Shown: piece by piece, positions 5,518 to 14,807 of the stretch
Layout of the letters: every line of letters starts with the position of its first letter
How positions within the stretch are numbered: position 1 is the stretch's first letter
Source of the DNA: Verrucomicrobiota bacterium
GTDB lineage: Bacteria > Verrucomicrobiota > Verrucomicrobiia > Chthoniobacterales > SZAS-18
DNA: 44,272 bases
Reading direction: 5' to 3'
Assembly: GCA_018240025.1 (NCBI GenBank)
Contig: JAFEGM010000017.1
Span: 1-44,272 of the forward strand
Made by a program: the position numbers and the translations under genes
Notes under the pieces: generated by a model
The model's database searches: none
What the model saw: the letters and a program-made list of their open reading frames with translations, nothing else
Told to the model about the DNA's origin: nothing

Positions 5518-6074
5518 GGGGCGGAGGCGCGCAGGCGCAGCACCTTGGCCGGCTGTCCGGCAGCCACCGCGTTGGCCGGGATGTCCTTGGTCACGACCGA
5601 GCAGGCCCCGATGACCGCACGATCGCCGATGACCACGCCGGGCAGCACGAAGGCCCGCGCACCGATGAAGACGTCGCGGCCGATGGTGATCTTGGCCGTC
5701 TGCAGCGGCCACTTGGGGTCGTCGAGGTCGTGCGTGCCGGTGCAGAGATACGCCTCCTGCGCGACCGTGCTGCCTTCGCCGATCTCGATCTCCCCGAGCG
5801 TGTAGGCGTTGGCGTATTCGCCGAGGCAGGCGCGGTGCTGCATCGTCAGGTGCCAGGGAATGCGGATGCGCGCCTTCGGATGGACGAAAGGCCGCCCATG
5901 CAGCCGCGCGCCGAAGGCCCGCAGCACCGCCAGGCGCACGAAATTGAGCTGCTTGGGCGTCCAGGCGCAGAGCAGCGCCCAGCAGGTGAACCAGAGCGCC
6001 ATCTTCACGCGCTGACCGAGCGTCCACGGCGAGGTGCCGAAGTCGTCCTGCGTGTGGGTGTGGAGCGGGTTCAT
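5514..6074 (-). CDS. WcaF-like hexapeptide-repeat acetyltransferase
   Basis: This 186-residue left-handed beta-helix acyltransferase of the WcaF/colanic-acid acetyltransferase type probably O-acetylates a glycan intermediate with acetyl-CoA. A helical N-terminal segment (TLGQRVKMALWFTCWALLCA, about residues 17-40) precedes hexapeptide repeats such as IGEGSTVAQEAYLCTGTHDL, with the catalytic histidine in TGTHD, then IGRDVFIGARAFVLPGVVIG. The ATG at 6074 is chosen over 6134, since the extra 20 residues look non-coding. It leads the operon with two GT2 enzymes, supporting a role in LPS or exopolysaccharide decoration. Confidence 0.88.
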   Translation of the reverse strand: MNPLHTHTQDDFGTSPWTLGQRVKMALWFTCWALLCAWTPKQLNFVRLAVLRAFGARLHGRPFVHPKARIRIPWHLTMQHRACLGEYANAYTLGEIEIGEGSTVAQEAYLCTGTHDLDDPKWPLQTAKITIGRDVFIGARAFVLPGVVIGDRAVIGACSVVTKDIPANAVAAGQPAKVLRLRASAP

Positions 6075-6252
6075 CCGCCGCGAACCGAGCGCAGCGGGCG
6101 CTGTCAGCAAGCCGAATTCACGGGGGCCGGCCACGCGGCGTCAGCCCCGCACTATCCCCCAGCCGTCGTATTCCCCTGCGCCGCGGAGTTTGGTATCACC
6201 TCGGGACTTTGACCCGTTTTTGTCCGGGTCCGGCACGCTTCCAGTTCGTCTC
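6075..6252. other. Divergent intergenic region between glycan operon and beta-helix gene
   Basis: These 178 bases separate the divergent starts of the acetyltransferase and the giant beta-helix gene and must hold both promoters. I see no well-matched -35/-10 pair or repeat. The stretch TTTGACCCGTTTTTGTCCGG (6210-6229) is the most promoter-like part for the plus direction. Confidence 0.3.
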
Positions 6253-9200
6253 ATGAATCCTCTCCCTCGCTCCGCAGTTCACGGATGGTCGGGTCGACCC
6301 GCCGCTTGGGTCGCCGCCTGGCTCCTGCTGCTCCTGATAGTGCCGCTGCCGAGTGGCCTGGCCGCCACCTTCACCGTCACGAACACGAACGACTCCGGCC
6401 CGGGCAGCCTGCGCCAGGCGCTGATCGATTCCGACGGCTCGGGCGACACCATCGTTTTCAACATCCCGGGCACCGGCGTGAAGAAGATTGCGCCCCTGAC
6501 CAATCTGCCCCAGATCCAGGTCATCAGCGGAGCTTTTGTCATCGACGGCAGCTCGCAGCCGGGCTGGACCTCGGGCAATCCGGTCATCGAGCTCAGCGGC
6601 GAGAACATCGCGGGCAGCGGCGCCATCGGCCTGGCCTTCAACAACTGCCGGGGCGGGTTCTGCACCGTGCGCGGCCTGATCATCAATCGCTTCGAGGGTT
6701 CCGGTATCCGTATCCTCGACAGCGCTGGCCTCCTCATCGAGGGCTGCTTCATCGGGACCGATGCCAGCGGCTCGTTCGCCCAGCCCAACGGCACCGGCGT
6801 CGAAGTGCGGCAGTTCGTGAATGACCCGTTCGCCCCCACGCGCGACGTGACCGTGGGCGGCAACACCGCCGGTCGACGCAACGTCATCTCAGGCAATCGC
6901 AGCCGCGGGCTCTACTTCTTCCTGTCCACGGCCTGCACGATCAGCGGCAACTACATCGGCACCGACAAGACCGGCCGCTACGCCGTCCCCAATGGCACGG
7001 GCATCAACCTATTTGCTGTCGAGAGCACCGTCGGCGGGGCCACGGCGGCGGACGGCAATGTCATCGCGGGCAATAGCGGGACCGGGGTGCAGCTCGATCT
7101 TTCGGGCCACACCGTGGAAAACAACTTCATCGGCTTGGGGGCGGATGGCGCCACTCCGCTGCCGAACAACCGCGGCATCGAGTGCAACAACGGCTTCGTT
7201 CTGAACGCCCAGGGCAACCATCGCCTGGCCAACAACCAGATCGCCCACCACCCGACGGATGGCATCCGCCTCTTCGCCGCGACCGTGCCGCTGCAGGGGA
7301 TCTCCATCTCCAGCAACGCCATCCACTCGAATGCGGGCCGCGGCATCAACCTGACCGGCACCAACGCGATTCCGGACAATGACCCGGGCGACGGCGACAG
7401 CGGCGGCAACCGGCTGCAGAACTTCCCGGTGCTCACCTCGGCGGTCGTGGGCGCCAGCACCACGACCGTGCTGGGCACCTTGCAAAGCGAGCCCGCCAGT
7501 TCCTATCGGGTGGAGTTCTTCGCCAATCCCGGCTCGGCGCGGGAAGGCCGGCGTTTCCTGGGCGCGCTGAATGTGCTGACGGACGGCACCGGTCAGGCGG
7601 GCATCAACGTCGCGCTGCCGGCCTTGGCCTACTCCGGCGAATTCGTGACGGCCACGGCCACTCGCAACGTGGCGCCGCTCGACACCTCCGAATTCTCGGT
7701 GGGCGTGCCTGTCGTCGTGACGGTCTTCAAGGTCACCAACACCAACGACAGCGGGGCCGGCTCGCTCCGTCAGGCGATTCTCGATGCCAACGCGAGCCCC
7801 GATCCGAACGAGATCGTCTTCGAGATCCCGCCGGTGAATTCGACCGTCCGCACCATCAGCCCGGTCAGCGCGCTCCCGATCGTCACCCAGCCGGTCGCGA
7901 TCCGCGGCCTGACCCAGGGCACGCCGGGCGCGACCACTCCGCGCATCGTCCTCTCCGGCGTCAGCGCAGGCGGTGGCGCGCACGGACTCAACGTGACGGC
8001 CGACCGCTGTCGCATCGAGGGCCTGGTGATCAATGGGTTCGGCGGCAACGGCCTGCTGCTCAACACCAGCAACTTCTCCGCGGTGGTGGGCAATCGCATC
8101 GGCACGAGCTCCGCGGGCAACGCCGCGGTGCCCAACGGCGGCGACGGACTGGCGCTCACTTCCTCGAGCCAGGTGCTGGTCAGCGGGAATCTCCTCTCCG
8201 GCAATACCGGGGCCGGACTGCGCGTCAACGGGGGCGCGAACGCGACCGTGCAGAGCAACCTGATCGGCGTCGACATCCGGCAGAACGGGCCTCTGGCCAA
8301 CGCGGGCGGCGGCGCGCTCTTCCTCAACTCGGGCGCGAATCTCATCGGCGGCTCGGCCGCCACGCGCAACGTTCTCGGCGGCAACGGCGTGGTCGGTCTC
8401 GGGCTCAGCGGCGCGAGTTGCTCGGGCAATCGGATCGCCGCAAACGTCATCGGCACCAACGACGCCGGCACGGCCACCAATCTCGGCAATGCCGTCGGCG
8501 TCCTGCTGGGCGCAGCGGTGAGCGCCAATTTCCTCGGCGGGACGGCGACCGGGGAGGGGAACACGATCGCCTTCAATACCGGCCAGGGCGTGTTCGTGGC
8601 CGGCACGGCGGGCCTGGGGAATCGGGTGCTCGGCAATGCGATCTACAGCAACGGAGCGCTGGGGATCGACCTGGTGGGCGATGGCATCACCGCCAACGAC
8701 GCGAACGACGCCGACACCGGCGCGAACGGCTTGCAGAACTTCCCGATCCTGAGCGCGGCCGAGGCCTACTTCGCGGGCCTGACCCTCCGCGGCAGCCTGA
8801 ACAGCGTGGCCAGTCAGGTGTATCGGCTGGAGTTCTTCGCCTCGCCGACTTGCGACAGCTCCGGCCAGGGCGAGGGCGCGTCGTTCGTCGGGAGCCTCGA
8901 CGTCACGACCGACGCCACGGGCAATGTCAGCTTCAATCAAACGTTTCCGGTCGCGCTCGCGGTGGGGCAGGTCGTCACGGCCACGGCCACGCGGCTGGCC
9001 ACGGGCGACACTTCGGAATTCTCGGCCTGCCGGACCGTCACCGCGCTGACCCTGCCGGTGCTGACCGTCACGAACACCGCCGACAGCGGCCCGGGCTCGC
9101 TGCGGCAGGCGCTGCTCGATACCAACGCGGCGGGAGCGCCGCGGCAGATCGTCTTCAACATTCCCGGCGCCGGCGTGAAGACCATCGTGCCGGCCACTGC

Positions 9201-11481
9201 CCTGCCCAGCGCGACCAGCGGAGTCGTGCTCGATGCGCTCACGCAGCCGGGCGCGACCGCCGCCGCACCGCTCATCGAACTCGACGGCAATTTCGCCACG
9301 CCGGCGGGAACCCACGGCCTGCATTTTCAGGCGGGGGCCATCGTGCGCGGACTCTCGGTCGGCCGCTTCCGGGGCGATGGCATGCGCTTCGACACGCTCG
9401 GCAACAATGCGGTCTACAGCTGCCGCATTGGGACCGATGCCACGGGGCTGCTCGACCGCGGCAACGGGCGGAACGGGCTCTATTTCGAGAGCGTGGGCGA
9501 CAACACGATCGGCGGACCGGGGGAGGCCGGGAATATCGTCACCGGCAACACTCGGCTCTCGATCAGCGGGGGCGGGCAGTTCGGCGATGCCAACATCCAG
9601 GTCGCTTTCAGCCCCGGCGGCAATCGCATCCAAAACAACCGCGTCGGCACGACGCTCGCGGGCGCCGCCCTGCCGGCCAGCCGCAACGGCATCGTCATCA
9701 TCGGCGGCGTCGGCAACGTCATCGGCGGCGACGCGACGGAGCGCAATGTGGTCAATAACGCGGGCTACGGGATCGTGCTGCGCAACACCTCGGGCGGAGT
9801 GGTGCAGGGAAACTACGTCGGCCTCGGCGCGGACGGGAACGCGCAGATCCCGCAGCAGATCGACGACAACGGGATCCGCATCGAGAACGCCGAGGACAGC
9901 CAGGTGCTCGACAATGCGGTCGGCCGCGTGCGCTCGACGGCGAACGGCGGAGCGGGGATCTGCGTGACCGGCTCGCTGGCCACCGGCGCGGTGGTGTCCG
10001 GCAACCGCATCGGGACGAACGCGGCGGGGACAGCCGCGGCCGGCAATCTGATCGGCGTGCTGCTTCAATTCGGGGCCGAGGCCACGGTCGGCGGGCTCAC
10101 GCCGGCCGCGCGCAATGTGATCGCGGGCAACGACAATCAGGGCATTCTCGTGACCAACGGCCTCTCGACCGGCACGCCGCCCACGGGCTTCATCTTCGGC
10201 AACTACGTCGGCCTCGGCGCGGACGGTTCCACCATCCTGGCCAACGGGACCGGGATCGAGATTCAGGCGGGTATCACCGGCGTACAGATCGGCGGCGCCT
10301 CGGCCGGCAGCGGAAACGTCATCGCGGGCAATGCGGTCGGCGTGTCGCTGGCCTCCGCCGGACATCTGCTCACGCGCAATTTCTTCGGCACCGACGCCAC
10401 CGGCACGCTCGGCCGCCCCGGCGGCACCGGGCTGCTCCTACGCAGTGGCGCGGCCGGCTGCACGATCGGCGGGGCCTCCGCGGCGAATGCCAACGTCTTC
10501 GCCGCGCACACGGTCGCGGCCATCGCCACCGAGACTGGCGCAACGAACGCCGGCGGGCACACGCTCCGGTTCAACCGGATCGGCACGGCGGCCGATGGCG
10601 TCAGCCCGCTGCCGAACGCCGCGGGCATCCGCCTGGAGTCCAGCGGCAATGCGCTGCTCGACAACCTCGTTGCCCACTCGAATCCGGGCGCGGGCGTGGT
10701 CATCCTGCCGGCCGGCACGGGCAACACGCTGTCGCGCAATTCGATCCATTCCAACGCCGGCCTGGGGATCGACCTCGGGGGCGACGGCGTGACCGCCAAC
10801 GATGCCGACGACGCCGACACGGGCGCCAATCTGCGGCAGAATTTCCCCGTGCTCACCCGCGCCGGCTACGACCTGCGCGGAACCTATCAGGGTGCGGCCA
10901 ACGTGACGTTGAAGCTGCAGTTCTTCCTCGGCCCGGCCGGCAGCAATCAGGGCCGCACCTTCCTCGGCGAGACCACGATCACGACGTCGGGCACGGGCGC
11001 GGCCAGCTTCACGTACGTGCCGGGCGGCGTGACGCTGCCGCTGGCATTGAACCAGGTGGTGACGGCCACGGCGACCGATGCCGCCGGCAACACGTCGGAG
11101 TTCTCGGCGCCCCGCGCGGTGCATCCGACCTTCGAAACCTGGGCCGAGCTCAACGGTCTGCCCAGTGCGCTGCGGGGCGACGATCCCGAAGCGGACGGCC
11201 TCGCCCATCTGATCGAGTATGCGCTCGGCCTGACGCCGCTCTCCGCCAACGTGCCGCCGCCGCTGACCGTGCTCGGCAACGGCAGTCGGGAGCTGCGCCT
11301 GCCGAAGGGCTCGTTGGCCGCGCAGGATCCCACGCTCGCGTATCGCTTCCAGACCTCGACCGATCTGCTCAATTGGAGCGCCCCGCTGCCCCCGACGAGC
11401 GAGACCGCCGCCGAGGCGGTCTTCGTGCTCCCGGTCGGCCCGCCGCGGACCTTCGTCCGTTTCGCGCCCACCAATCCATGA
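6253..11481 (+). CDS. Giant secreted right-handed beta-helix surface protein
   Basis: This 1,742-residue exported protein has a signal peptide at about 1-37 (WVAAWLLLLLIVPLPSGLAA). At least three large repeats each open with a CSLREA-like module reading VTNTNDSGPGSLRQAL (near residues 42, 494 and 939). Each is followed by an I-V-F-N-I-P-G strand and many degenerate parallel beta-helix rungs of the form IGTDASG..., VIGG, NVISGN and GNYIGTD. Between helices lie Ig-like modules ending in VTATATR..DTSEFS. The last 115 residues (WAELNGLPSALRGDDPEADG, then a RFQTSTDLLNW strand) are a C-terminal module common in verrucomicrobial secreted proteins. Such proteins are usually adhesins or carbohydrate-binding surface proteins; no catalytic residues are evident. 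The start at 6253 is set by the signal peptide. It is transcribed away from the glycan operon. Confidence 0.88.
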   Translation: MNPLPRSAVHGWSGRPAAWVAAWLLLLLIVPLPSGLAATFTVTNTNDSGPGSLRQALIDSDGSGDTIVFNIPGTGVKKIAPLTNLPQIQVISGAFVIDGSSQPGWTSGNPVIELSGENIAGSGAIGLAFNNCRGGFCTVRGLIINRFEGSGIRILDSAGLLIEGCFIGTDASGSFAQPNGTGVEVRQFVNDPFAPTRDVTVGGNTAGRRNVISGNRSRGLYFFLSTACTISGNYIGTDKTGRYAVPNGTGINLFAVESTVGGATAADGNVIAGNSGTGVQLDLSGHTVENNFIGLGADGATPLPNNRGIECNNGFVLNAQGNHRLANNQIAHHPTDGIRLFAATVPLQGISISSNAIHSNAGRGINLTGTNAIPDNDPGDGDSGGNRLQNFPVLTSAVVGASTTTVLGTLQSEPASSYRVEFFANPGSAREGRRFLGALNVLTDGTGQAGINVALPALAYSGEFVTATATRNVAPLDTSEFSVGVPVVVTVFKVTNTNDSGAGSLRQAILDANASPDPNEIVFEIPPVNSTVRTISPVSALPIVTQPVAIRGLTQGTPGATTPRIVLSGVSAGGGAHGLNVTADRCRIEGLVINGFGGNGLLLNTSNFSAVVGNRIGTSSAGNAAVPNGGDGLALTSSSQVLVSGNLLSGNTGAGLRVNGGANATVQSNLIGVDIRQNGPLANAGGGALFLNSGANLIGGSAATRNVLGGNGVVGLGLSGASCSGNRIAANVIGTNDAGTATNLGNAVGVLLGAAVSANFLGGTATGEGNTIAFNTGQGVFVAGTAGLGNRVLGNAIYSNGALGIDLVGDGITANDANDADTGANGLQNFPILSAAEAYFAGLTLRGSLNSVASQVYRLEFFASPTCDSSGQGEGASFVGSLDVTTDATGNVSFNQTFPVALAVGQVVTATATRLATGDTSEFSACRTVTALTLPVLTVTNTADSGPGSLRQALLDTNAAGAPRQIVFNIPGAGVKTIVPATALPSATSGVVLDALTQPGATAAAPLIELDGNFATPAGTHGLHFQAGAIVRGLSVGRFRGDGMRFDTLGNNAVYSCRIGTDATGLLDRGNGRNGLYFESVGDNTIGGPGEAGNIVTGNTRLSISGGGQFGDANIQVAFSPGGNRIQNNRVGTTLAGAALPASRNGIVIIGGVGNVIGGDATERNVVNNAGYGIVLRNTSGGVVQGNYVGLGADGNAQIPQQIDDNGIRIENAEDSQVLDNAVGRVRSTANGGAGICVTGSLATGAVVSGNRIGTNAAGTAAAGNLIGVLLQFGAEATVGGLTPAARNVIAGNDNQGILVTNGLSTGTPPTGFIFGNYVGLGADGSTILANGTGIEIQAGITGVQIGGASAGSGNVIAGNAVGVSLASAGHLLTRNFFGTDATGTLGRPGGTGLLLRSGAAGCTIGGASAANANVFAAHTVAAIATETGATNAGGHTLRFNRIGTAADGVSPLPNAAGIRLESSGNALLDNLVAHSNPGAGVVILPAGTGNTLSRNSIHSNAGLGIDLGGDGVTANDADDADTGANLRQNFPVLTRAGYDLRGTYQGAANVTLKLQFFLGPAGSNQGRTFLGETTITTSGTGAASFTYVPGGVTLPLALNQVVTATATDAAGNTSEFSAPRAVHPTFETWAELNGLPSALRGDDPEADGLAHLIEYALGLTPLSANVPPPLTVLGNGSRELRLPKGSLAAQDPTLAYRFQTSTDLLNWSAPLPPTSETAAEAVFVLPVGPPRTFVRFAPTNP

Positions 11482-11529
11482 GCGAACTTGCTGCGCCGAC
11501 GCAGGTGGCTCGGTCGTGGGGGCGGCGGC

Positions 11530-12360
11530 TCAGGCGATCTCCGGATCGACCTCCTCGGGGCGCCAGAGCCAGCGGCCCTCCATGCCGCCGGCGATGGTGA
11601 TGGTCTGGCCCGTGATGTGGCGGGCGAGGTGGTCGGAAGCGAGCAGCACCGTGGCGTGCGCCATGTCGTCGGCCCGGGCGATCTGCGGCAGTGCCATGGT
11701 GGCGGTGACCCGCCGGACACTCTCGTGATTCTGCAGTTTGGCCGCGTTGCGCGGCACGATGGTCCAGCCCGGACAGACGCAATTGATCCGGCCGCCGCAG
11801 TAGTCGCGCGTGTGCGGCGCGAGGCGGGCGAGTTCGTTCTTCAGCGTCCGCGTGAGGCCGTAGGCGAGGGCCGATTTGGCCGCGGCGTAGTCGGCGTGGC
11901 CAGCCTCGCCGAAGATCCCGGCGGTGCTGGCGATGATGACTGCATTGCCCCGGCGCTGTTTGGCCACCAGCTGGAAGAACTCGCGCAGGCAAAGGAACGC
12001 GGTGGTCAGGACGCCGTCCTGCGTGGCGCGCCATTGGGCCAGCGACATCTCGTGGAAGGGCACGTCGCGCGTCTCCCAGGAGCCGGCGTTGGCCACGAGG
12101 GTGTCGACCCGTCCGAAGCGGCGCACCGCTTTGGCAAAGAGCCCGCGCACGGCGGCCTCGCGGGTGAGGTCGGCCTTCACCACGAGGCATTCTGTCAGCG
12201 TCTCCAACTCGCGGGCGAGCGCCTCGACGCGTTCAGGCTGACTGCGGTAGTGCAGTACGAGACGCGCGCCCTCCTCGGCGAAGCGCCGCGCGATGGCCGA
12301 GCCGATGCCGCCGGACGCGCCGGTGACGAGAATGACGTTGCCTTTGAGCCGGGAATCCAT
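11530..12360 (-). CDS. SDR-family oxidoreductase
   Basis: This 276-residue short-chain dehydrogenase/reductase has the NAD(P)-binding TGASGGIG near residue 12, VANAG near 89, and the catalytic set S in IIASTAG plus YAAAK (Y-x3-K). The C-terminal CPGWTIVPR and ITGQTITIAGG are also typical. The substrate is not predictable; it resembles FabG-type 3-oxoacyl reductases and many sugar or steroid dehydrogenases. A cofactor helix starting RSQPERVEAL after strand 2 suggests NADP preference (inference). The start at 12360 is preferred to an in-frame ATG 13 codons upstream because the Rossmann strand begins soon after it. Its gene end converges on the beta-helix gene with 48 bases between. Confidence 0.9.
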   Translation of the reverse strand: MDSRLKGNVILVTGASGGIGSAIARRFAEEGARLVLHYRSQPERVEALARELETLTECLVVKADLTREAAVRGLFAKAVRRFGRVDTLVANAGSWETRDVPFHEMSLAQWRATQDGVLTTAFLCLREFFQLVAKQRRGNAVIIASTAGIFGEAGHADYAAAKSALAYGLTRTLKNELARLAPHTRDYCGGRINCVCPGWTIVPRNAAKLQNHESVRRVTATMALPQIARADDMAHATVLLASDHLARHITGQTITIAGGMEGRWLWRPEEVDPEIA

Positions 12361-12508
12361 GGGAGGCGGCGAAGCAAGCGGAGCGGGGCGGGGGCTCAAG
12401 CGGATTCAGCCGCGGTGGGGGCAATCGGGCCTGACACGCCCGCGGCCCACGATGGATTGACGGGCTGCGGGCAAATCCCTAGGTCTAGGCGCGAACTCTC
12501 CCCCAGCT

Positions 12509-13252
12509 ATGAACCTTCTCGGCATCGACATCGGCGGAACCGGCATCAAAGGCGCACCTGTGGATCTCGCGGCCGGGCGGCTGCGGCACGAGCGCCATCG
12601 CATCGACACCCCGCAGCCGAGCACGCCCGAGGCGGTGGCGGCGGTGGTGGCCGAGATCGTGCAGCATTTCGGCGGCGCCCAGCGGGTGGGGATCACCTTC
12701 CCGGGCGTGGTGAAGCATGGCGTGGTCTCGACGGCCGCGAACGTCGACAAGGGCTGGGTCAATTGCGACGCCGACGGCCTTTTCACGGCCAAGACTGGCC
12801 TGCCGGTGCACGTGATGAACGATGCGGACGCGGCCGGCGTGGCCGAAGTCCGCTACGGCGCGGGTCGGGGCGCGAAGGGCGTGGTCCTCATGGTCACGCT
12901 CGGCACCGGCATCGGCACGGCGCTCTTCCTCGATGGCAAGCTGGTCCCGAACTCGGAGCTCGGGCACATCGAGGTCCGGGGCAAGGACGCCGAGAAGCGC
13001 GCCTCCGAGCGCGTCCGCGAGACCAAGGAGCTGAGCTGGAAGCGCTGGGGCAATGCGGTCGGCGAGTATCTCGGCCGGCTCGACGCGCTGCTCTCGCCCG
13101 ATCTCTTCATCATCGGCGGGGGCGTGAGCAAGAAGGCGGACAAATTCTTCCCCTTCATCGCCAAGCACACCAAGGTGAAGGTCGTCCCGGCCGAGCTGCA
13201 GAACGACGCCGGTATCGTCGGCGCCGCGCTCATCGCGGCGGAGGCGGTCTGA
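12509..13252 (+). CDS. ppgK: Polyphosphate glucokinase
   Basis: This 247-residue ROK-family kinase phosphorylates glucose using polyphosphate (or ATP) to give glucose-6-phosphate. The phosphate-binding [12 protein letters not shown] lies at residues 5-16. The sugar-binding catalytic segment [16 protein letters not shown] lies near residue 106, and [14 protein letters not shown] near 130. The C-terminal [13 protein letters not shown] closes the ATP/polyP site. Length and the W-x-N-C-D and SELGH motifs match PpgK and not ordinary ROK kinases. The upstream 148-base spacer separates it from the divergent SDR gene. No Shine-Dalgarno sequence is obvious before the ATG. Confidence 0.9.
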   Translation: MNLLGIDIGGTGIKGAPVDLAAGRLRHERHRIDTPQPSTPEAVAAVVAEIVQHFGGAQRVGITFPGVVKHGVVSTAANVDKGWVNCDADGLFTAKTGLPVHVMNDADAAGVAEVRYGAGRGAKGVVLMVTLGTGIGTALFLDGKLVPNSELGHIEVRGKDAEKRASERVRETKELSWKRWGNAVGEYLGRLDALLSPDLFIIGGGVSKKADKFFPFIAKHTKVKVVPAELQNDAGIVGAALIAAEAV

Positions 13253-13499
13253 GGCGGTCTGAGGCGGCGGACACCTGGGAGGCTCGCGCGAAGATGCGAA
13301 GGGGGCGAAGGCGCGAAAGGGTGTTGGTGTTCGCGTCGGCGTGACGGCAGGGCTTCTCCGCGACGAAAACCGAGGAGCCGTGATCCGGCCCAGAGTCCGT
13401 TAACGCCCGGGGATGCTCCCTTCGTCCTCGGGACTTCTTCGCCCTCCGGCGGCTCTTGGGAATCACTCGGTAGGCGCTGCGTCGGAAGGATGTCGCAGC
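13253..13499. repeat. Intergenic repeats: GCGAAG-rich element and degenerate hairpin element
   Basis: There is no gene here. At 13243-13267 the ten-base unit GAGGCGGTCT is tandemly repeated across the ppgK stop. Bases 13278-13320 carry a GCGAAG-rich element like those at 22270, 23144, 23244 and 25210. Near 13366 GAGGAGCCGTGATCCG is a decayed relative of the flank of the CCGCACTC hairpin at 22228. The two genes on either side converge. Confidence 0.5.
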
Positions 13500-14510
13500 T
13501 TACTGGACGGCTTGGGCTTTCTGCAGCAGTTCGGGCGCGCGGGGGCTGGACTTTTCGAAGTCGCGCCACGCGGACAGTTTGGCGATGCGCTGCCAGTTCA
13601 GGAACTGCTCCTCGTCCATTTCCGCCACCTGGGCGTTGTTGGCGAGGAACGACTCGGCCAGCTTCTGGTCGTCGGCCCGGGCCCAGGCGAGGGCCTGAGG
13701 CTCGAGGGCTTCGCCGATTTCCTCCAGCGCTTTGCGCTGCTCGGGCGTGAGTGTGTCGAAGACCGACTTCGCGAAGACGATGGGGATAGGGAAATAAAAC
13801 AACGCGCGCTGACGGGGGGTGGTGACGCCCTTGCAGACGTCCTGCAGCTTGAATTCGGCCAGCGACGTGGAGGAGGTCAGCACGACTTCCAGCCGTCGCT
13901 CCCGGAAGGCCTTTGGCACGTCGGCCGCCGGCATCGGCGGGGTGGCGGCGCCGGCCATGTTCATGAGGGAATCGATGCTGGGCCCCATGGAACGGACGCG
14001 GATGTCCTTCACGTCGTTGGGGCCGAGGACCGGGCGTTGAATCGAAAGGAGGCCGGCCGGCTGCCAGAGCCAGGTCAGCACCACCAGTCCCTCGGCTTCG
14101 AGCATCGATTTGAGCTCCTTGCCGATGGGGGCAGTTTTCCAGCGCAGGGCATGCTCGTAGTTCTTGATGATGCAGGGCAGCTGGGTGACGCGCAGATCCG
14201 GGATCCGCGGGAAGAGCATGTTCAGCGGCAGGATGGAAGCCGCCATCTGCCCCTTGCTGAGCGCATCGAACTGCTGATCGGCCCGTGTCAGCGTGTTGTT
14301 CGGATGCACCTCGAACTTGATCGAGCCGGCGGTGCGTTTCTCGACCTCCGTCGCGAAGGCGCGGGCGAGACGATCGCGGAAATCGCCGGTGTCGCCCGTG
14401 CTGGCCGGGAACATGTGTCCGAGCTTGAGCACGCGAGGAGCGGGCTTGGCGCCCTGGGCGAAGGCCAGGGTGGAAAGCAGACAACTGAAGATGAGGCTGC
14501 GCAGAATCAT
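13500..14510 (-). CDS. dctP: TRAP transporter solute-binding protein, DctP family
   Basis: This 336-residue periplasmic binding protein has signal peptide MILRSLIFSCLLSTLAFAQG. The mature fold begins VLKLGHMFPASTGDTGDF and carries DctP-family segments EVHPNNTLTRADQQFDAL and RVRSMGPSIDSLMNMAGAAT, the latter holding the arginine that normally binds a ligand carboxylate. It would deliver an organic acid to a DctQM permease. No DctQ or DctM gene flanks it in the window, which is unusual and suggests either a permease encoded elsewhere or a sensory or orphan role. It is downstream of, and codirectional with, the 14654-15578 pair but separated from it by about 140 bases. Confidence 0.88.
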   Translation of the reverse strand: MILRSLIFSCLLSTLAFAQGAKPAPRVLKLGHMFPASTGDTGDFRDRLARAFATEVEKRTAGSIKFEVHPNNTLTRADQQFDALSKGQMAASILPLNMLFPRIPDLRVTQLPCIIKNYEHALRWKTAPIGKELKSMLEAEGLVVLTWLWQPAGLLSIQRPVLGPNDVKDIRVRSMGPSIDSLMNMAGAATPPMPAADVPKAFRERRLEVVLTSSTSLAEFKLQDVCKGVTTPRQRALFYFPIPIVFAKSVFDTLTPEQRKALEEIGEALEPQALAWARADDQKLAESFLANNAQVAEMDEEQFLNWQRIAKLSAWRDFEKSSPRAPELLQKAQAVQ

Positions 14511-14653
14511 GGTGGTCAGGTGGGTGGAAGGCCGGCCCCAAATACCGCGTTCACGGCCCCTTTTCGCCAGCCTTCATAATCTCTGTAACACCGACTCGCC
14601 GAACGGGGGAGCGGTTTTTGGGCAAAACTTGCGGACTGCACGGCTCGGCCGGC

Positions 14654-14788
14654 TCAATCGTCTTCGTCGGGGCCCTCTCGCTGCCGCAGGACGAAAAAGA
14701 GGACCAGCGCATTCGCGAGGACGATCCCCAGCCCGATGAGCACCAGCGTTTTTGGGGGAGTCGTGGCGAGGTCGAGGAACGCGAGCAT
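14654..14788 (-). CDS. Small single-pass membrane protein (44 aa)
   Basis: Reading leftward from the ATG at 14788, the frame gives MLAFLDLATTPPKTLVLIGL, then GIVLANALVLFFVLRQREGP, then DEDD and a stop (14654-14656). The protein has one clear transmembrane helix (about residues 14-34), a positively charged end (RQR) and an acidic tail, so the C-terminus is probably cytoplasmic. It begins 19 bases after the stop of the membrane-anchored 14808-15578 gene, which supports co-transcription. I know no family for it. The hydrophobic pattern and charge distribution argue for a real gene over a chance ORF. Confidence 0.6.
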   Translation of the reverse strand: MLAFLDLATTPPKTLVLIGLGIVLANALVLFFVLRQREGPDEDD

Positions 14789-14807
14789 ACGCCACCGTCG
14801 CGGCTGA

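Noticed and set aside
7009..10365. Long minus-strand open frame (1,118 codons) opposite the beta-helix gene
   Set aside because: It lies antisense to a gene with signal peptide and clear repeat motifs; its composition (Arg/Asp/Ala/His-rich, no domains) is that of a reverse-frame shadow in GC-rich DNA.
11488..13344. 618-codon plus-strand open frame
   Set aside because: It is antisense to the SDR gene and out of frame with ppgK, and shows no coherent domain.
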